Assembly: GCA_052117325.1 (NCBI GenBank) | Contig: JBQKJJ010000012.1 | Strand: one strand, 5' to 3' | Origin: CAG-964 sp902789345 | GTDB lineage: Bacteria; Bacillota; Clostridia; Oscillospirales; Acutalibacteraceae | DNA length: 64,000 nucleotides | In this document: piece after piece, positions 34,985 through 43,384 of the stretch | Layout: each line of letters opens with the position of its first letter | Position numbering within the stretch: position 1 is the stretch's first letter | Position numbers and translations under genes: made by a program | Notes under the pieces: generated by a model | Seen by the model: only the letters and a program-made list of their open reading frames with translations | What the model was told of the DNA's origin: nothing | The model's database searches: none

Positions 34985-36032
34985 GGAATTTGTGTCGGCT
35001 ATGTCAAAGACATTTACTTCAAGGGCAGGGTATTCGCCTGACGAAGCGTCGGACATAGGCATAAGAATAAGAGTTTTAGCAGGTGAGCTTTATAATCTGC
35101 AGTCAAATATTCAGTGGCTGAAACAACAGGTTTTTCCGCAGACGGCACAGGGAGAATATTTAGACTACCACGCACAGCTAAGAGGCTTACAGCGAAAAGA
35201 GGCTGTAAAGGCTAAGGGTACTGTGTATTTTTCACTTACCGAAAATGCTGTGGCGAAGGTTGAAATACCCAAAGGAACTATTGTTTCTACAACAGGCTCG
35301 TCACCGGTAAGCTTTGAGACAACAGAGTACTGCTGTATTGATGTGGGTAAAAAAATTGTATCTGTATCTGCCCAAGCGTTGGAGGGAGGAACAAACGGCA
35401 ATGTTACCTCCGGCTCTGTTACGGTTATTGTTACAATGACGGTTGAAAATTTGTCGGTAACAAATATGAGCGGCTTTCAGCTGGGGGCAGACGCCGAAAC
35501 AGACAGTGCACTTCGTATTCGCATAATTAACAGTTTAAAATATATTGATAACGGTACAAATATAGCCTACTATAAGAATTTAGCTAAAACCGTCAGCGGT
35601 GTGGAATGTGTAAATGTAGTACCAAAGCGTGACGGAAGCAATATTGTTAATATTTACATATGCGGGCGTGAACAAAAGGTTTCACAGCCGGTTGTTAATG
35701 AGGTTTCTCAATTAATATCTAAACAAAGGGAAATTAATGTTGATGTAAGAGTTAAAGCGGCAGAGCTGTGCCAATGTGTAATTGAGGTTAGTGTAAAATT
35801 AGCTGACGGATACAGCATAAATGATGTTAAGCTTCAGCTTACAGAAAAAATAAAGGAGCTGTTATCTATGTACGAGGTGGGTCAGTCGCTTAAAACCGAT
35901 GTTTTGTCAGATTTGCTGTACCATCAGGAGGGAATACTGCAGTATCAAATTTTACCTGCTTCAACAGGGCTAACAGTAAAAGAAAATGAAAAAATAGTAC
36001 TTAACGGTATTTCTTTAAGGGAGGCAAGCTAA
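34971..36032 (+). CDS. Baseplate J-like protein
   Basis: This 353-residue protein belongs to the Baseplate_J family (Mu gp47, P2 gpJ, PBSX XkdT). FPQTAQGEYLDYHAQLRGL near residue 55, ALEGGTNGNVTSG near residue 137 and AETDSALRIRI near residue 172 are family patterns. It forms the ring around the hub in contractile baseplates. GGAGGTG precedes the ATG. The stop overlaps the next ATG (TAATG). Confidence 0.88.
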   Translation: MKSYEEFVSAMSKTFTSRAGYSPDEASDIGIRIRVLAGELYNLQSNIQWLKQQVFPQTAQGEYLDYHAQLRGLQRKEAVKAKGTVYFSLTENAVAKVEIPKGTIVSTTGSSPVSFETTEYCCIDVGKKIVSVSAQALEGGTNGNVTSGSVTVIVTMTVENLSVTNMSGFQLGADAETDSALRIRIINSLKYIDNGTNIAYYKNLAKTVSGVECVNVVPKRDGSNIVNIYICGREQKVSQPVVNEVSQLISKQREINVDVRVKAAELCQCVIEVSVKLADGYSINDVKLQLTEKIKELLSMYEVGQSLKTDVLSDLLYHQEGILQYQILPASTGLTVKENEKIVLNGISLREAS

Positions 36033-36601
36033 TGTCGCATATGGGGAATATGACTGCAAGGCTAAAGCCTTTAGGGTTATACAGCTTGGAAAGCTCTACA
36101 GTAGTATATAAGGAGCTGCTATGCTATGCACAGCAGCTGGAGGCTGTGGCTGATGAAATAAGCAATTTGCTAAAGGAATCTATAGTTACAAGTGCCGAGG
36201 ATTACGGAATAGAAATGTGGGAGCTGCTTTGGGGTGTAAAAAGAAGTGATATGGATATAGCCAAAAGACGGCAGGCAATATCTGAAAGGCTTGCCCTTAC
36301 CGGCAGAAGCTGTACTGTAGACGATGTAAAAAATTTCTTTTTATCCCTAGGAGCTAAAGCAGAAATTTCTGAGGATTATATAAAAAACAGACTTTACATA
36401 CACATTACAAACGGCAGTGAGATTTCTATGAATCTTAGAAAGTATATTTCGGCACAGGCACTGGAATTTTTGCCGGCACATTTGGCGGTGTTTTTGGACT
36501 ACCGCTTAGGAAATTGGAACACACTGGATCAAAAAAATAACACATTTAATACCTATGACGCAATGAATTATACATGGGATAAATTAGAGCATTACGAATA
36601 A
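36032..36601 (+). CDS. Tail protein of DUF2313 family (gpI/XkdU-like)
   Basis: This 189-residue protein shows the DUF2313/YmfQ pattern (EDYGIEMWELLWGVKR, then RRQAISERLALTGRSCTVDDV), with RRxxI-type residues typical of P2 gpI and XkdU. These proteins complete the wedge and connect to fibres. The sequence ends in a short aromatic DYRLGNWNTLDQKNNTFN tail. It overlaps the J gene by one base and is 12 bases from the fibre gene. Confidence 0.82.
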   Translation: MSHMGNMTARLKPLGLYSLESSTVVYKELLCYAQQLEAVADEISNLLKESIVTSAEDYGIEMWELLWGVKRSDMDIAKRRQAISERLALTGRSCTVDDVKNFFLSLGAKAEISEDYIKNRLYIHITNGSEISMNLRKYISAQALEFLPAHLAVFLDYRLGNWNTLDQKNNTFNTYDAMNYTWDKLEHYE

Positions 36602-36613
36602 GGAGCTGATAAT

Positions 36614-37081
36614 ATGAGTTCAAGTCAGAAAACAGAATATATGGGACTTAATAATTGGTTAGGCACTGACAGGCCGCAGAGAATTGATTTTGTAGATGAT
36701 AATCAAAAAATTGATTCAACTATGAAAAGTCACGCTACAAATACTACCTTACACTGTACCAGTACAGAAAAAGCCAGGTTTAACAATCCTTTTACTTTTG
36801 TAAGCTATGTAGGTACCGGAACAGCCAGCAAAACGGTGGCAATCGGCTATGTGCCTAAAATGGTTATTGTTTTTCAAAAGGATAAACCGGCTGTTGAGGT
36901 TGACTCCGACGGTACAATGCTGAACAATATGTCTGTAGTTGCCAAAAGCAGCGGCAACACAGGCGGCGCAATAATAAGCGACAGCAATGTGGTGGTTTAC
37001 CAGTCCAGTTCTGCTTCAAATAATATTAAGCAAAATTTAAACAAGCAAAATGGTCAATATTGCATTATTGCTTTTAAGTAA
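36614..37081 (+). CDS. Putative short tail fibre protein
   Basis: This last gene of the operon has 155 residues. The N-terminus (TEYMGLNNWLGTDRPQRIDFV) resembles the phage fibre attachment motif common in Firmicutes prophages. The rest is beta-rich with Ser/Asn/Gly turns (VGTGTASKTVAIGYVPKMVIV), as in receptor-binding tips. It is very short for a fibre, which limits its reach. AGGAGC precedes the ATG. No fibre chaperone gene follows. Confidence 0.68.
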   Translation: MSSSQKTEYMGLNNWLGTDRPQRIDFVDDNQKIDSTMKSHATNTTLHCTSTEKARFNNPFTFVSYVGTGTASKTVAIGYVPKMVIVFQKDKPAVEVDSDGTMLNNMSVVAKSSGNTGGAIISDSNVVVYQSSSASNNIKQNLNKQNGQYCIIAFK

Positions 37082-37118
37082 TATAATAAATTAATATCGA
37101 AAAAAAATAAACCATAAA

Positions 37119-37173
37119 AAATATCGGTCAAAATCAGCCTTATTGGTGCTTGATTTTGACCGATATTTATTTT
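37119..37173 (+). terminator. Strong terminator of the phage-like operon
   Basis: An 18-bp perfect stem (from AAATATCGGTC to GACCGATATTT) with a 14-base loop is followed by ATTTTTATA. It lies 38 bases after the fibre gene and is one of the longest hairpins in the window. Confidence 0.85.
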
Positions 37174-37271
37174 TATAAAATTTGTATGGATATTTACCTT
37201 AACAATGAAAAATTGTTTATTAAAATCTGCCCGGAGTAATATTAATTAATATAAATAATATAAAATAGAGA

Positions 37272-37312
37272 ACAGAAGCGTACATTTTCAACAAGGAAAT
37301 GTACGCTTCTGT
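37272..37312. repeat. Perfect 16-bp inverted repeat
   Basis: ACAGAAGCGTACATTT and AAATGTACGCTTCTGT form a perfect 16-bp stem with a 9-base loop, without a T-tract. It may be a processed RNA hairpin, an IS/MITE relic or an element boundary. Confidence 0.6.
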
Positions 37313-37326
37313 CTTGGAAGGTATAT

Positions 37327-37413
37327 ATGAAAAAAGGTATCAGCAAAATTGAACTGTTTAATCAACAACTAAATAATAACATTAACTTGCTAATCTGTCA
37401 ACACTTTTTTTGA
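37327..37413 (+). CDS. Possible 28-residue peptide
   Basis: An ATG preceded by GGAAGG opens a 28-codon frame rich in Lys, Asn and Leu. It ends in CQHFF, between the phage-like operon and the cobalamin riboswitch. There is no recognisable family. It may be spurious. Confidence 0.2.
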   Translation: MKKGISKIELFNQQLNNNINLLICQHFF

Positions 37414-37501
37414 AAAAAATGAATTTTTTTGACCGAATTTATTACAAAATCCTATAAGAACACTTGGATTGTCGAATAGCAATAAAAAAGTATATTACAT
37501 T

Positions 37502-37530
37502 TTGACAAAATAAGGCACCGGTGGTATTAT
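37502..37530 (+). promoter_or_regulatory. Promoter of the cobalamin-riboswitch transcript
   Basis: A perfect TTGACA and TATTAT lie 17 bases apart, placing the start of transcription just before the riboswitch. Confidence 0.75.
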
Positions 37531-37536
37531 AGGCTG

Positions 37537-37742
37537 TGGGAAAGACGGTTTTTTGTTCGTTTTAAGTTCGGATAAGAATTAAAAGGGAAGCAGGTGCAAG
37601 TCCTGCACAACAGCCATTACTGTAATTAAGGTGAATGTCTGCAAGTGCCATTGGTTTTTAGCTGAGAAGGTGCAGTGCAAAAGTATTTTGGGAAAATCCC
37701 GGTTACTTGCCTTATAAGTCAGGAGACCTGCCTCTTTCTATG
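37537..37742 (+). ncRNA. Cobalamin (B12) riboswitch
   Basis: The conserved core is readable: AAAGGGAAGCAGGTGCAAG, then CCTGCACAACAGCC and ACTGTAA, a GCCATTGG element, and the closing AGTCAGGAGACCTGCC near 37720-37736. These are the hallmarks of the B12-box aptamer. Downstream, GCCGCC near 37782 can pair with GGCGGC near 37814, giving a candidate expression platform before the gene at 37882. B12 binding normally switches such genes off. No second gene follows in the unit. Confidence 0.88.
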
Positions 37743-37881
37743 GTTTTTTCTCACTTGGGTAATGGAGTGTGGTACCATACGCCGCCTGCGGTTTTGTTAT
37801 TTAATTTTTGTGTGGCGGCAGAATAATTGTGGTTTAAGTCATTCTGATTATCCTTAAAATTATTTTGAAAGGATGGTAGTA

Positions 37882-39774
37882 ATGAAGAAAAAGCTAACCT
37901 CCGCCTTGGCAGTGCTGATGGCGGTACTAACAGTAGTTTCGTTTTCATCTCTTCCGGTATTTGCCGAAAACGAAGAAACAAGCGAAGTTACTGTAACATT
38001 CTCGGTTATGGGTGATACTGCCCATGGCTCAAACGGAACTCACTATAATTTCTACAACTGGATTTCTCCGGAAAGCGTAACAGTTGCGGAGGGTACATCT
38101 GTTGCTAAGATTTTAACAGATGTATTGGACAAAAAGGGCTTTACCTATAATATGGAGAGCGGTTATTTGTCCGGCATAACATCTCCGGGCGGCTGTAAAT
38201 TGGCTGAATTTACAAACGGCGGTGGATCCGGCTGGATGTATGCGGTAAACGGTTCAACTCCTATGGTTGGTGCCAGTGCTTATCGTCCAAAGGACGGCGA
38301 CACAGTTACTTGGTTCTATGTAGATAGTTATTCAAACGATCCTCGCATATCAAGCGGAAAATTTGAGCCTGAAATAACTCTAAACAACATTGAATCACAG
38401 TGGGACAGCTACCACGCAAACAACGGTGTTGTAAAGGACAGTGAAGCAGATTGTCGCAGTACATCAGAAAACTTTACATTCCAGCTGAAAAATGCCAATG
38501 AGTGGGGCAAGGGTGTTTCTGACCCACTTATTGTAGGTAATAATGTATATGCAGTTGCAGGTGATTTGCTTTATGTGCTTGACTCAAACGGCGAGCCTGT
38601 AAACGGCGTGGCTTTGGAAAAATCTATAGGCTACACTTCACGCCTGCTTTATGCAGACGGTGTAATAGTTGTTCCGTTTGCAAACGGAGGACTTCAGGCA
38701 TTGTCAGCCGAAACTCTACAGACTTTGTGGGTAACTGACGATGTTTCATATACCGACAACGACGGTAATTCTAAAACTCAGCAGGCACTTACTACTCTTA
38801 CATACGACGACGGATATATTTATTACGGAACAGGCTGTGCGGATATTTCTTCAACTTCTTGCGGCGTATACAAATGCGTTGAGCTGCTTACAGGTAAAGA
38901 TGTATGGCAGTACACAAACGATGCTTCCGGCTACTACTGGAGCGGTGCGGTTGTTTCAGGTGACGCTCTGATTTTTTCCGGTGATGACGGAATAATTACA
39001 TCTCTTAATAAGAAAACCGGCGAAGCTATTGACAGCCTTTCTACAGGACTAAACGGCGTTAGATCAACTGTTGTTATGTCAGGCAATACAGCTTACTGTA
39101 CAACTCGTGACGGATATATAGTATCCTTTAGTGTTGACAGCGAGGGTAAGCTGGGCGATTTAAAATCTGCCAACTTTGCAAAAAGCTCTACCTGCACACC
39201 AACTGTTGTAAATGACACAGACGGTAACGCTGTTGTTGTAGTAGGCGGTGCAACAGCAGACTACAAGGGCATTCTTGCTGAAATTGACGGTGCTACACTG
39301 GAAGTTAAGAGAACAGTTTCAGCTATTGCAGATGTAAAGAGTGCTCCGGTAGCAGATGTTGTAAACGGACATACCTACATATTCTATACTGCCAACAAAA
39401 CACCGGGAAGCTTGTATATGCATGAGCTTGGTTCTGACACCTCAGAGGAAATATATACACCGGATTCAAGTGCACAAAACTACTGTATGGCAAGCCCTGT
39501 AATGGACAACAATGGCCATATTTATTACACTAACGATTCTGGTTGCCTAATGAGCGTAAACTTTGTTGCGCCTTATTTGCTGGGTGACGCTGACGGCGAC
39601 GGTAAAGTAAAAGTAGCTGATGTAGTTATTATTCAGAGATTAATTTTGTCTCCTGACGGATTAACACCTGCTTTGCTGGCTCGTTGTGATGTAAACGGTG
39701 ACGGCAAAGTATCAGTAGTTGATGCAGTAATGGTGCTAAGACATATTATGGGTTATCAAGAACTGCAAAAGTAA
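37882..39774 (+). CDS. Secreted DUF4430 / beta-propeller / dockerin protein under B12 control
   Basis: This 630-residue exported protein has several parts. A signal peptide covers residues 1-28 (cleavage after VFA). A DUF4430 domain, the fold of the transcobalamin C-terminal domain, lies at about 35-150 with GSGWMYAVNG. A PQQ/WD-like propeller spans about 190-560. A type I dockerin lies at about 568-627, with two calcium loops (DADGDGKVKVADV and DVNGDGKVSVVDA). The dockerin implies docking to a cohesin scaffold on the cell surface. With the B12 riboswitch, the DUF4430 domain suggests cobalamin or corrinoid capture; that is inference. The start is the ATG eight bases after AAAGGA. Confidence 0.85.
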   Translation: MKKKLTSALAVLMAVLTVVSFSSLPVFAENEETSEVTVTFSVMGDTAHGSNGTHYNFYNWISPESVTVAEGTSVAKILTDVLDKKGFTYNMESGYLSGITSPGGCKLAEFTNGGGSGWMYAVNGSTPMVGASAYRPKDGDTVTWFYVDSYSNDPRISSGKFEPEITLNNIESQWDSYHANNGVVKDSEADCRSTSENFTFQLKNANEWGKGVSDPLIVGNNVYAVAGDLLYVLDSNGEPVNGVALEKSIGYTSRLLYADGVIVVPFANGGLQALSAETLQTLWVTDDVSYTDNDGNSKTQQALTTLTYDDGYIYYGTGCADISSTSCGVYKCVELLTGKDVWQYTNDASGYYWSGAVVSGDALIFSGDDGIITSLNKKTGEAIDSLSTGLNGVRSTVVMSGNTAYCTTRDGYIVSFSVDSEGKLGDLKSANFAKSSTCTPTVVNDTDGNAVVVVGGATADYKGILAEIDGATLEVKRTVSAIADVKSAPVADVVNGHTYIFYTANKTPGSLYMHELGSDTSEEIYTPDSSAQNYCMASPVMDNNGHIYYTNDSGCLMSVNFVAPYLLGDADGDGKVKVADVVIIQRLILSPDGLTPALLARCDVNGDGKVSVVDAVMVLRHIMGYQELQK

Positions 39775-39797
39775 TTTAAAAATCAGTTAGATTTATT

Positions 39798-39830
39798 AAG
39801 GCTGCTCTGTTTTATACAGGGCAGCCTTTT
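39798..39830 (+). terminator. Terminator of the dockerin gene
   Basis: AAGGCTGCTCTGT pairs with ACAGGGCAGCCTT (one G-T wobble) around a TTTAT loop, followed by TT. It lies 23 bases after the stop codon. Confidence 0.75.
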
Positions 39831-39962
39831 GCGTAATAAGAGCATTTATTTTTTGGGGTTATTGGTACGATTTTTACCGATTAATCCTGTCAATTTACCC
39901 GAAGTAAGGTTTTGATTTAACGAAAGCGTTACAGTAATGTAATTTTAAATACTATATTTTTG

Positions 39963-39992
39963 TTGAAATAAGCACCCATTGTGTGTTATAAT
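39963..39992 (+). promoter_or_regulatory. Promoter of the pseudokinase gene
   Basis: TTGAAA and a perfect TATAAT are 18 bases apart, ending 30 bases before the ATG. Confidence 0.6.
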
Positions 39993-40022
39993 AAAACACA
40001 TAATCGGAAAGTAGGTGTTTTA

Positions 40023-41729
40023 ATGGCTAATTTATGTTACGGTTGTATGAAAGATACACATGGTGAGCATGAGTGTCCACACTGTGGTTTTTCGCAGGAC
40101 ACTGTACAGGCTTCTCCGTTTCTTCCTTTAGGAACAAAGCTGGAAAATGGCAGGTATACTGTTGGAAAGGTACTGGATAACAGATCAGACAGTGCCAGAT
40201 ATATTGGCTATGATAATAAAAAAGAAAAGGCAGTTTCAATTAGAGAATTTTTACCGAAGGACTTGTTTTCCCGTTCCGAAAACAGCTTGGTTGTTACAGT
40301 TGAAAAGGCTAATATAAAAAAGTTTAACGAGCTTAAGCAGCAATTTATAGATGTTGGCAACCAAATTAAAGAGATTGGCAGCTATGACAACTTAGTTGAG
40401 GTTGAAGGTGTTTTCCAGGACAATAATACCGCATATATTGTAAGCGACTATCACGAGGTTATACCTTTTGGTGAGTATGTACAGCGCAGCGGCGGTAAGC
40501 TTGAGTGGGAGGTAGCAAGACCACTTATTAAGCCTCTATTGGAAAGCCTTATTAATCTTACAGAAAAGGGCATTAACCATTTTGCTATTTGCCCGGCTAA
40601 CCTTGTTGTTACACCGGACGGCAAAATAAAGCTTACAGGCTTTGCACCTGCAAACATTCGCCAGGTAGGCAAAGAGCTTCCTCCACAGCTGTTTTCAGGC
40701 TGCAGTGCTCCCGAGCAGTATGAAGAGGACGGCGTGCTTGACACATCAACAGACATTTACGGCTTTTGTGCAACGCTGTTTTTTGCCCTTACAGGCAAGC
40801 TGCCTGCCGACGCCGCAAAGAGACTGGATGACGGTCGCTTATTGATGAGCGCCAGTGTAGCCAAAAAATTGCCGCCGTTTGTGATTACAACCTTGGCAAA
40901 GGGCTTGCAGGTTAACAAAGAGGAGAGAATTGCCAGCTTCAGCAGTCTTGCAGAACAGCTGTCAGCTACTCCAACAGTTCAGGCAATGCAGAATGAAATT
41001 TCCAAAACAATAGAGGTTGAAACCCCTGAAACTCAGGAAAACGGCAAACGCAAGCTAAGCAATTTTAAAATGGGCGTTATATCTATGGTGGTTGCCCTTG
41101 TTGTGTTTGGCGGACTGGGTTATTTATGGTATTCAAATTATCCGTTGGACGGAATGTTCAATGTAAATGACCAGGCTACCGAAAATGCTTCAAGTCCGTC
41201 TGAAAATTTGTCAGATGATTTTACTTACCCGGCTGACAGTGAGTATTTCAGAGTACCTGATTTTATAGGCAAAACCTGGGATCAGGCTAAAGAAATTGCG
41301 GCTAACAGCACCGAGTATGCTATATATAAAAATGTTGAAACCGAGTTTAGCGACACTGTTCCTCAGGGCCAGATTTGTAAGCAAACCCCTGACGCAAAGA
41401 AAACGGTTATGCGTGGTAACGACGGTGTGTCTATTACCTGTACTATAAGTAAGGGTGCACAGTACCGTACATTACCTAAGGTTCAGAATATAAATAAGGA
41501 CACTGCTACAAGCACCTTGGTAAAAGAAGGCTTTGTAGTTAATTCTACTCTTTCTTATAACGATACTGTTCCTGCAGGCTCTGTAATATCCTACTCGGGT
41601 AATACAAAGGAAGGGGACAAGCTTGAGTACGGCTCTACCGTTACAATTAATGTAAGCCTTGGCAAAAAGCCTGAAAGTGCTACTGACAAGAGCTTCTACT
41701 ACAGTGACCCTACAAGACCTCAAACTTAA
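40023..41729 (+). CDS. Zinc-ribbon, pseudokinase and PASTA membrane protein
   Basis: The 568 residues are laid out as follows: zinc ribbon (C5-x2-C8, C18-x2-C21); protein-kinase fold at about 45-320; membrane helix at about 358-380; and two extracellular PASTA repeats (PDFIGKTWDQAKEIA, then PKVQNINKDTATSTL). The catalytic loop HRD-x4-N reads HFAICPAN, and the DFG loop reads TGFA. Both catalytic aspartates are therefore missing, so it is probably an inactive kinase that senses muropeptides or cell-wall state. I start at MANLCYG after GTAGGTG; the upstream extension is not family sequence. Confidence 0.85.
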   Translation: MANLCYGCMKDTHGEHECPHCGFSQDTVQASPFLPLGTKLENGRYTVGKVLDNRSDSARYIGYDNKKEKAVSIREFLPKDLFSRSENSLVVTVEKANIKKFNELKQQFIDVGNQIKEIGSYDNLVEVEGVFQDNNTAYIVSDYHEVIPFGEYVQRSGGKLEWEVARPLIKPLLESLINLTEKGINHFAICPANLVVTPDGKIKLTGFAPANIRQVGKELPPQLFSGCSAPEQYEEDGVLDTSTDIYGFCATLFFALTGKLPADAAKRLDDGRLLMSASVAKKLPPFVITTLAKGLQVNKEERIASFSSLAEQLSATPTVQAMQNEISKTIEVETPETQENGKRKLSNFKMGVISMVVALVVFGGLGYLWYSNYPLDGMFNVNDQATENASSPSENLSDDFTYPADSEYFRVPDFIGKTWDQAKEIAANSTEYAIYKNVETEFSDTVPQGQICKQTPDAKKTVMRGNDGVSITCTISKGAQYRTLPKVQNINKDTATSTLVKEGFVVNSTLSYNDTVPAGSVISYSGNTKEGDKLEYGSTVTINVSLGKKPESATDKSFYYSDPTRPQT

Positions 41730-41753
41730 AAAGAAAAATTATAGAATTGCAAC

Positions 41754-41792
41754 AACAGCCGCCAACAGTTGAAATAATTGTTGGCGGCTGTT
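41754..41792. terminator. Terminator between the pseudokinase and XRE genes
   Basis: AACAGCCGCCAACA and TGTTGGCGGCTGTT form a perfect 14-bp stem with an 11-base loop between convergent genes. It could serve both. Confidence 0.75.
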
Positions 41793-41847
41793 ATAATTGT
41801 GTAGAAAAGTAAATAGTTAAATTGTGCTAAGAGGTTAAGTTGTGTTT

Positions 41848-42528
41848 TTATTGCTTTTCCTGCTTAATATTGTTTTCTACAATCTTAATTAAATTAAGTA
41901 TGGAGGTGCTGTACAGGGGCAGTTCACTGGTCATTATTTCCGGCGGAACAAATGGTGCGCTTGCAGAGTCAGAGCTGTGTACGCCCTTTCCGTAAATTAT
42001 CTCCATAGCCGAAAGTTCCTTGGAGCTTTGGTAAGTGGAGGTGTAGCCGTTGTAAAGCGATGACGGTATAGAGAAAAGTGCCTGTGGATTTTTAGGGTTT
42101 GATGAATAAATAAGCCTAAACATTCTGTATATAGACGCCATTAGGTAGTCTGAAACGTTGTTTTCTATGTCCTTGTTGTTCATTTTACTCATAACCTCAA
42201 AAACAAGGTCAACAGAATTATGTATTAGCCTTTTGTTCATTTGCAGAAGCATATTTCCGTAGCTTACAGAGCTTTCATTGCTTTCGGGCTGGTCTACCGT
42301 AAGGGTTCCGGCAATGTTCCGCTCGGTGGTGCGGCCCAAAAGGTAATCGCAGGACACATTGTAGTAGTCTGCAAATTTTATTATAAGCTCAAGCTTGCAC
42401 TCCCGCTTACCTTTTTCGTAATGGGAAAGCAGTGACTGAGAAATATCCATATCGGTTGCTACTTGCTTTTGGCTAAGCCGCTTTTCTTTTCTCAACAATG
42501 TTATAATTCTAGGAAACTCGTTGTTCAT
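41848..42528 (-). CDS. XRE-family transcriptional regulator
   Basis: This 226-residue regulator has an N-terminal Cro/CI helix-turn-helix at about residues 10-65 (LRKEKRLSQKQVATDM, then LLSHYEKGKRECKLELI, then YNVSCDYLLGR). The ~150-residue C-terminal part is helical and unknown. The start is MNNEFPR after GAGGGG; ten upstream codons are excluded. It is divergent from the phosphatase gene, and an AT palindrome lies between them. No ligand is predicted. Confidence 0.88.
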   Translation of the reverse strand: MNNEFPRIITLLRKEKRLSQKQVATDMDISQSLLSHYEKGKRECKLELIIKFADYYNVSCDYLLGRTTERNIAGTLTVDQPESNESSVSYGNMLLQMNKRLIHNSVDLVFEVMSKMNNKDIENNVSDYLMASIYRMFRLIYSSNPKNPQALFSIPSSLYNGYTSTYQSSKELSAMEIIYGKGVHSSDSASAPFVPPEIMTSELPLYSTSILNLIKIVENNIKQEKQ

Positions 42529-42592
42529 ACAAATACCCCTCTGCTCATAAGTGAACAATCATATATAAATTAAATGCAATAAACATTATATT

Positions 42593-42608
42593 ATATAATT
42601 AATTATAT
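42593..42608. promoter_or_regulatory. AT-rich 16-bp palindrome in divergent promoter region
   Basis: ATATAATTAATTATAT is a perfect palindrome between the divergent XRE and phosphatase genes. It is a possible operator. Pure-AT palindromes also arise by chance in such DNA. Confidence 0.3.
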
Positions 42609-42658
42609 GTAAAGCAAATTGTATTTGTAAATAACCATAATTTGTAAAGGAGGATACT

Positions 42659-43288
42659 ATGAAATCTTACCAAATTCATTTTATAAGACACGGCGCTACC
42701 GTTGAAGATAACAAGGGCAAGTACATAGGCAGAAGCAATGTACAGCTTTCACAGCAGGGTATAGAGGATTTAAAAAAATACGACAGCCTTTACTCCTACC
42801 CGGGTACACCGCTTTTATATACCAGTCCGCTATTAAGGTGTGTGCAAACCTGCAATGTGTTGTACCCGGCAATAAAGCCAATTGTAGTTGACGGTTTACA
42901 GGAATGTTCCTTTGGCGACTGGGAGGGCAAAACAGCCGCCCAGCTTGAAAAAGACCCTCAGTTTACAGCCTGGCTTGCAAATTCAAAGGACAATGCACCG
43001 CCAAACGGTGAAAGCGGTGCCGACTTTACAAGGCGTATCTGCAAAACCTTTGAAAGACTTGTGGCACAGCTTATTGATTCCGGCGAAACAACCGCTGTAA
43101 TTGTTACCCACGGCGGTGTAATAACAACCCTGCTTTCTATTTACGGCTTGCCGCAGGCGGAATCCTACCGTTGGCAAATGGATAACGGCTTTGGCTATTC
43201 TATGAGAATAACACCTATGCTTTGGATGCGTGACAAGGTTGCAGAAATATACGACTATTGTCCGCCTAACAATGAAGAAGAAAATTAA
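42659..43288 (+). CDS. Histidine phosphatase family protein
   Basis: This 209-residue phosphatase belongs to the phosphoglycerate-mutase/CobC branch. The catalytic RHG motif is FIRHGATVEDNKGKYIGR at residues 8-25, and the second histidine is in VIVTHGGV near residue 149. FGDWEGKTAAQLEKDP is typical of alpha-ribazole phosphatases and related enzymes. A role in cobalamin assembly is possible, but no cob genes are nearby, so the substrate stays open. GGAGGA precedes the ATG. Confidence 0.87.
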   Translation: MKSYQIHFIRHGATVEDNKGKYIGRSNVQLSQQGIEDLKKYDSLYSYPGTPLLYTSPLLRCVQTCNVLYPAIKPIVVDGLQECSFGDWEGKTAAQLEKDPQFTAWLANSKDNAPPNGESGADFTRRICKTFERLVAQLIDSGETTAVIVTHGGVITTLLSIYGLPQAESYRWQMDNGFGYSMRITPMLWMRDKVAEIYDYCPPNNEEEN

Positions 43289-43342
43289 AAGCAGCATACA
43301 AAAGTAATTGTAAGCTACTTTACATTTGCCTATGACGTTGTG

Positions 43343-43351
43343 TGCTATAAT
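43343..43351 (+). promoter_or_regulatory. Extended -10 promoter for leuB
   Basis: TGCTATAAT, a TG-extended perfect -10, lies 34 bases before leuB. No good -35 is present, as is common with extended -10 sites. Confidence 0.5.
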
Positions 43352-43384
43352 AAATTTATTAGTGAAATATGGAGGTAGTCTAAA

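Noticed and set aside
26033..37081. Reading the phage locus as a PBSX-like or R-type phage tail bacteriocin
   Set aside because: A complete packaging motor, portal, protease and capsid are present, while the sheath and tube that define such particles are not recognised.
25666..37450. Search by eye for direct att repeats flanking the phage-like locus
   Set aside because: No convincing matching repeat was found on the two sides, and no tRNA gene abuts the locus.
42659..43288. Naming the histidine phosphatase cobC
   Set aside because: The motif pattern is compatible, but no cobalamin synthesis genes are near and the family is broad.
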